Below are positions 59,221 to 64,000 of a stretch of DNA of 64,000 bases, one piece after another. The stretch's first letter is position 1. Every line of letters begins with the position of its first letter. The stretch is from Dasypus novemcinctus (taxonomy: Eukaryota > Chordata > Mammalia > Cingulata > Dasypodidae). The stretch is taken from the NCBI RefSeq assembly GCF_030445035.2, contig NC_080698.1, positions 24,769,294-24,833,293 of the forward strand. The letters are read 5' to 3'. The notes beneath the pieces are model-generated. The model was not told the DNA's origin. It saw nothing but the letters and a program-made list of their open reading frames with translations, and made no database searches. The position numbers and the translations under genes were made by a program.

Positions 59221-60117
59221 GATCGTTAATGTTTACCATTTATGAATTTGTTATTGATTATATAATTAAAATAATTAAGCATATGTGAGGGCCTAAATAT
59301 TAGTTTTTATCATGTTTACAAAACCTCTACCTTTACTCAAGCTCCAATTTTAAAAATAACTATTTGTCATAGCATTTCAAAATAAGAGTCAATCCAGGCC
59401 TTTTACCTCTTGGCTCAGTGTATAAGCTTCCAAAATTAATAATGTATGCAAAAACTCAACTTGTAATTTGTGGAGTTTCTCAACAAACATTGGGGTTAGG
59501 GCCAGAGAAGTAGAGGTCAGCAATGGCTTCCTCAGCCTTATCTTCTGGTTAAGTAGGCATGCCTGGTGATGTCTGGGGTAAGGAACAATGGTGCCAAGCT
59601 AACGGGGATTAGCACTTTGAAACAAAGACCTGCAGAAATTAATAGTTAGAAGGAGGGATTTCTTCCAAGACAAAACCCCATCTGGGAAAGGAAAAATAAA
59701 TTGACTGTGCCCATCCTCTGCTGATGGAAAGTTTAGAATCTAACAGAGGATGAAGAGAGGAGTAGCTGATCAATCACTTCCAATGCCAAGAGAATGTGCC
59801 ATCATCGCACATGTAGTCACACAGACTTATCTCTAAGGAAATTAGCATGCTTTATAGCTTCTGATTCATTTCCCCAGCTAATAGGGATCAAATTATTTTG
59901 TCCTCATTATGAAAAGAGGAAAATGAAGGTTGGCAGCAAGACAGTAATGAAAACTTGCCCAGATGCCTTCCATCAAGTCACCAGAAGAGCCCAGAACTCA
60001 TCTCTGCTGTGGCAGAGCTTCTCTTGCTGAATTTACTAGCAACATCACAACTGTGGCCATGACATGGTTCCAGCTCCTTAAAAAAAATTACCTGGATATA
60101 CAGCAACTGGTTCTCAC
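59221..60117. other. Intron, nothing recognised
   Basis: No clear repeat or gene. Confidence 0.5.
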
Positions 60118-60280
60118 CTGGATGGAATTTTCAGCTCCTGGCACTTGCTCAAAGAGTTGTCCAGGACCAATTGGCCCCAAGCTAGGAACGAAGTAGAGTG
60201 TATCAGGAGGCCTATCGAGGTCATGGCACAAGAGTTTTGCAACAACTGTATCTCTTGCAATCAATTCTTTGCCTGTGTAC
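60118..60280 (-). CDS. CDHR3-like cadherin exon: first half of next EC repeat
   Basis: 163-nt exon with acceptor ttaaaaaaacag and donor CCAG|GTGAGA; it enters needing one base (AG+G = Arg) and leaves in phase 0. It encodes YTGKELIARDTVVAKLLC, then HDLDRPPDTLYFVP and GQLFEQVPGAENSIQ. The pattern 'x-RDTVVAKLLCHDLD' aligns with the CDHR3 segment that opens the repeat before its LDYENP motif. The acceptor pyrimidine tract is purine-rich, but phase and homology leave little doubt. Confidence 0.87.
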
Positions 60281-60984
60281 CTGTTTTTTTAAGAAGAAAA
60301 AGCATTTTAGATGGATATCTTTAAAAATGTGGTGCTTTAGCCCTGCCCCATGCAGATGGCAGAGACACTTCAGGGTTGTGTCTCCCCACAAAGCTTTGAA
60401 CAGCCAACAAGATTGGGTAGAAGCAGGTTTCTCAGCTCCAGAAGACAGTTAAAGACTGCAGTAACAGTGTGAGTGCCAAATCAAGAAAATGACTACTTAA
60501 AAGTAGGATATTGTGTCCTGGCTGGCCACTCCTTCACATCTCACGAGCCTGGCACAGAGCTGGCCCACATTCCCAGTGTGAATCCTTGGTCTCAGTTCTG
60601 GAAAGAGCAGAGTAACCCTGAGGCACATGCTAGGAGCATGTGTGTCTGGCTCAATCTGTCTGGTGGTGGCCTGAGGGACTCACTGTCTCAGAACTAGCCC
60701 TAAATGTAGACGGCAACTCGCAGTTTTCCTACAGAATGCTGTGGAAAAGCAGTAAAGTGGCTGCCTGGAGCAAAGTATTGCTAGCTCTAGGATACGAAGT
60801 ACAGTGCCCAGGACTCTGAGGGAAAGTTTCCTGAGGAAAGAGGGGATATTCATCCATGTAAACGGGGGAATTTCTAGGATCACAAGCACATGCCCAAGAT
60901 AAGACACAAGTATATAATGCACCAAAGAAGCCCCTATGCTTTAGCCTGGAGCTATTTTCTAAACTCATTGTATGGATAAGATCT

Positions 60985-61470
60985 GAAGAAGAACAGTTGC
61001 ACAGATCAATCAGCAAAGACTGGGAAAGGTGTTTTCTTTTTTCCTTCAAGGAAAACTCTGTCATAATGCTAGCTGTATACAAGCATAAAGAACAGATGCC
61101 TCAGAGTCTAAATTCCAACAACAGCACATTAAAACATCAAAAATGTCCAGGTTTCAATAAAAGATTACAATACATACAAAGAAACATGAAGCAATGGCCC
61201 AGGCAAAGGAGAAGATTAAAGCATTAGAAACCATCCATGAGGAGGAGCAGACATGAGAAATTCCTGACAAATACCTTAAAAAATGGCCCTAAATATTCTC
61301 AAAGACCTAAAGGAAAACATGTTCAAAGAACTAAAGAAAATCAGTAAAACAATAGATGAACACAAAGAGAAAATCAATAGAGAGATGGGAGTTGTGAAAA
61401 GGAACCAAACAGAGCTGAAGACTGCAGTGCTCAGAATTTCATCTAAGTTTTCCTCTTATTCTTCTGGCCA
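60985..61470 (+). mobile_element. Ancient L1-like fragment
   Basis: 'ctcaaagacctaaaggaaaacatg...atagatgaacacaaagag' resembles old L1 text upstream of and within ORF1; short Lys/Glu-rich frame only. Confidence 0.45.
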
Positions 61471-61479
61471 CCCTAAAAT

Positions 61480-61620
61480 GTAAGTATTATTGTTCTACCA
61501 GTTCATAAAGAAAGAAACTGAAGCTCGAAGAGCTTAATGAATTACCCTAGGTCACACAGCTAGTAAGTGATAGAACGAGGATTCCTGTCCACATCTGCGA
61601 CTCCAAATCCCAAGCTTTTA
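61480..61620 (-). repeat. MIR
   Basis: 'aaagaaactgaagctcgaag...ggtcacacagctagtaagtg' is an inverted MIR core. Confidence 0.75.
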
Positions 61621-61819
61621 ATCACATAGAATCAGATTCAGAAAACCCAGCTTTCACACATGAACAGTTCAAACAGACCTTTTCTGAGAACCAGGATATG
61701 CAGCTGAATAAAAGTCAGTATGATCATCAGCCACATGTCCAGGTGGGCCGATAAACATGCCAATACCTCTGCTCTTGGCTGCTCAGCATTCTTGCCCTGC
61801 CCACCCCATCTCAGCTCAC

Positions 61820-61997
61820 CTTATCAGATACTGATCACAGAAAGGTGCGTTGTCATTAATGCCACGGATATAGGCAGTCACTGGAATTGTTGCACACAGC
61901 TGGTCATGGTCACAAGCCTTAATGGAGAAGGACTGAACGCTTACAAACCCAGCTCTCTCCACGTCAAGGCGAGCAGCAGTAATCACAGTCCCATGCT
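61820..61997 (-). CDS. CDHR3-like cadherin exon: end of an EC repeat with INDNAP linker
   Basis: 178-nt exon between a pyrimidine-rich acceptor (gttttgtcacag) and an AAG|GTGAGC donor; incoming phase 2 bases, outgoing 2 bases, both matching neighbours. It encodes HGTVITAARLDVERAG, then SFSIKACDHDQ and AYIRGINDNAPFCDQYLI. LDVE corresponds to the cadherin LDRE motif. GINDNAP is the DxNDNxP inter-repeat linker with the first Asp replaced by Gly, so one Ca2+ ligand may be missing. The extra cysteines (ACDHD, LCA, FCD) resemble the CDHR3 style, where a Cys follows the linker. Confidence 0.9.
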
Positions 61998-62384
61998 CTG
62001 TGACAAAACAACATATTTTGCTGCAAATTGGTCATGCTGTCATTTTGAAAATTACTTTATTACATATATAGTGATGGAAAAGATAAAGTTTAAATTAACC
62101 CCCATTCATTAGAGTTAAGAATGCAGGCATGGGTGTATAATTATTTATCACCATAATACACACATTAATCAGATTAGCGTGGAGCAAAAGCAAAATTGGT
62201 TTTGGTTTAGGGGAACAGAGAAGACTTTCTAGAAGAGGTCTTTTTTTTTAGGCCTTGAAGGATATGTAGGATAAGGAAAAGAAGGGAAAGAGATTGGGGA
62301 GAGGAGTTTATTTCCAGTAAATAAAAACCACGTATTGGCATTTGCATAGTGACTTAGTACACCTCCTTTCACCCATCCAAACAA

Positions 62385-62530
62385 GCATTCATTCAACAAA
62401 CATTTATTGAGTGCCAACTTTGTGCCAGGAGCTGTGCTAAGTACCATATGTAGAGCAATGAAGTCCCTGCCTTCATGGAATTTATAATCTGGACCAGAGA
62501 TAAACACTAAACAAGTGTAGAAAAGCAAAT
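62385..62530 (+). repeat. L2-like repeat
   Basis: 'caacaaacatttattgagtgcc' and 'ctgccttcatggaatttataatc' are L2 3' phrases. Confidence 0.65.
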
Positions 62531-63919
62531 AAGATAAATAATGGCAAATAGGCATACAATTAAAAAAATGAAAATTGTGATGTGATTAGAATAAGCTCTA
62601 ATGGTCAGGCCCTGAAAAATGCCAGGGCAGGAAGCCTAGTGGTTTGGCTGCACTGTTATGAACAAGGGGAGCCATGGAACAGGATGAGGTTGGAAAGAAA
62701 GGCAAGGGCCAGAGAAATAGTACAGAGAAAATAGTACTTGTGGGGCAATTAAGCAGTCCGAATTGCATTCCAAGTACAACGCAAAATCCCTGGAGTGTGA
62801 TTCCTTCCACAAGGGAGGAATAGGATCTAATCTGACTTTTTTGAAACCCTTACATTTTAGTTGCTCTAAAGAGACAATTGGAAGGGGAAGAAATAAAGAA
62901 CAAGTCCAGTAAAGAGATCTGTGCATTAATTCACGTAGGAAATATGGTAGCTAAGTTAGGGTTCTCCCTTAGAAGCAGAACCTGAGATGAGGACCTGATT
63001 ACACGTAGTTTATTTAAGAGGTGTATCAGGGCCACTGCATTAGGGACACGACCTAGGGAAGGTAAGGCAGGCAAGGGAAGACTGCCAATAAAAAAGTGCC
63101 TTATCACGCAAGTTTCCACCGTGGGCAACTGGAGCTTAATCCCACTGGAAACTCTGGAAGCCAGTGTAGAACACACACTCAAAATTATCCCATGCCCGGG
63201 GCAAGATGCTAGAGTATTTTTATACATCAACCTCCTTCACATATTGGTTGAGAGCTCCTGGGAGCTCTCTAACACTTGTAGCCTGCTTAGTAGGGGTAGG
63301 GGATTGGAATATATCTCATACGCCAAATAAAGCAGCAAGCAAAGAAATGCAGAAGTGGGCAGCTGGAGGTCAGGCATGGTGCATTGAAATGATAAGGCCA
63401 AAGGAGAAAAGGTTGGATACTGACAGCATCTGCTACAGTGGCTTAAACCTGTAGATATGCTAAAGATGACCATGATTTCCTACTCAACCGTAGAAGAAGA
63501 AATCTTATACACTACCTGATGCTTCCCACCTCCAGCTTCACCCACAGCCAGTTGGATAAAGAATGACTGACTGACTCTAAAAACAACCAATTGGATTCTC
63601 TCTCACAAAAATTTGTACCGGAAGAAAGTCTGAGAAGATGAGCTAGAGGGACATACAGAGTAGAGAACTAAGACTGCATTTCGTAGCAGCCATGAAGAGC
63701 CACATGCTAGTCCATGAAAAAACAGAGTACTGAGTCTTACAGAAAAAGAGTGTGGTTTAAGAGCTATTTACCAAGCATCTAACATGTGCTTCCTGTTCCA
63801 GCTGTGGACATGAAGAAGACCTGATACATACCCTCAGGAAATTCAGTTTTGTGAAGAAGACATAAACATAACCAGATGACCATAAAATAGTATATGATGA
63901 GATAAAATTCTCAACCTAC
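62531..63919. other. Intron; possible old repeat at 62940-63440
   Basis: 'agaagcagaacctgagatgagg...tagtttatttaagaggtg' looks like a dispersed mammalian repeat that I cannot name. Nothing else seen. Confidence 0.4.
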
Positions 63920-64000
63920 CTTTGTCAACCGCAAAGTAAACATTCCCTGGATCTAGTTCAAAGGTTAGCTCTCCCAAGTTATCTTCATCAGTCGCCTGAC
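63920..64000 (-). CDS. CDHR3-like cadherin, exon entering the window (partial)
   Basis: Most upstream exon visible; it continues beyond the window edge. On the minus strand the frame reads QATDEDNLGELTFELDPG and then NVYFAVDK, ending one base into a codon before a GTAGGT donor. This is the end of a cadherin (EC) repeat: ATDEDN resembles the Ca2+-binding DxD region, and NVYFAV matches the strand before the next 'GTI' segment. The leftover G plus AG from the next exon gives Glu. Family knowledge: cadherin-related proteins are single-pass membrane adhesion proteins with tandem EC repeats. Signal peptide, promoter and first EC repeats lie outside the window. Confidence 0.85.

Noticed and set aside
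60985-61470. Lys/Glu-rich frame as a small coding gene
   Set aside because: Its wording resembles ancient L1, with no splice signals or conserved partner.
2120-64000. The gene being CDHR3 itself
   Set aside because: Exon order and several motifs agree, but most positions differ from CDHR3 as I remember it; the level fits a paralogue.

Overview
This is eukaryotic, mammalian intronic DNA. The repeat content points to a xenarthran, most likely an armadillo (Dasypus). Six nearly complete tRNA-derived SINEs share one consensus of the armadillo DAS type, two more belong to a related longer family, and these sit among L1, L2, MIR and MaLR copies. There is no operon structure, and nearly all long open frames are SINE or L1 translations.

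One host gene runs across the whole window on the minus strand. It is the 3' two-thirds of a cadherin-related gene whose closest relative I recognise is CDHR3. Eleven well-supported exons and one candidate exon lie, in transcription order, at 64000>63920, 61997-61820, 60280-60118, 48628-48526, 44841-44743, 38047-37815, 28471-28300, 27063-26819, 9363-9164 (transmembrane), 7610-7546 (candidate), 7110-7062 and 2277-2120 (stop). All junctions have GT/AG signals and matching phases except the one between the transmembrane exon and the candidate exon. Similarity to CDHR3 looks like roughly a third of residues, so this is a paralogue and not CDHR3 itself.

The introns are packed with mobile elements. 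From 10.2 to 25.0 kb an old plus-strand L1 has been split in its 5' region by a minus-strand endogenous retrovirus (10437-18127; two 503-bp LTRs, CTAC target duplication, tRNA-Arg-type primer binding site). From 49.98 to 58.98 kb a 9.0-kb, almost intact, young L1 (intact ORF1, ORF2 with one stop codon) sits inside a SINE with an 11-bp target duplication. From 30.9 to 36.0 kb lies an older minus-strand L1 carrying a SINE and another repeat.

The most striking signal is in the provirus. Its two LTRs align without gaps and differ at 23 positions. At 20 of these the right LTR has C and the left has T, never the reverse, and every altered C follows a C (11) or a T (9). On the retroviral sense strand this is one-directional GG->AG and GA->AA change, the signature of APOBEC3 editing of retroviral cDNA. 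The internal region is depleted of CC and TC in the same way from about 16.4 kb leftward. A SINE and an LTR-like element that landed inside later are not depleted. I read this as an APOBEC3-hypermutated provirus preserved in the germ line.
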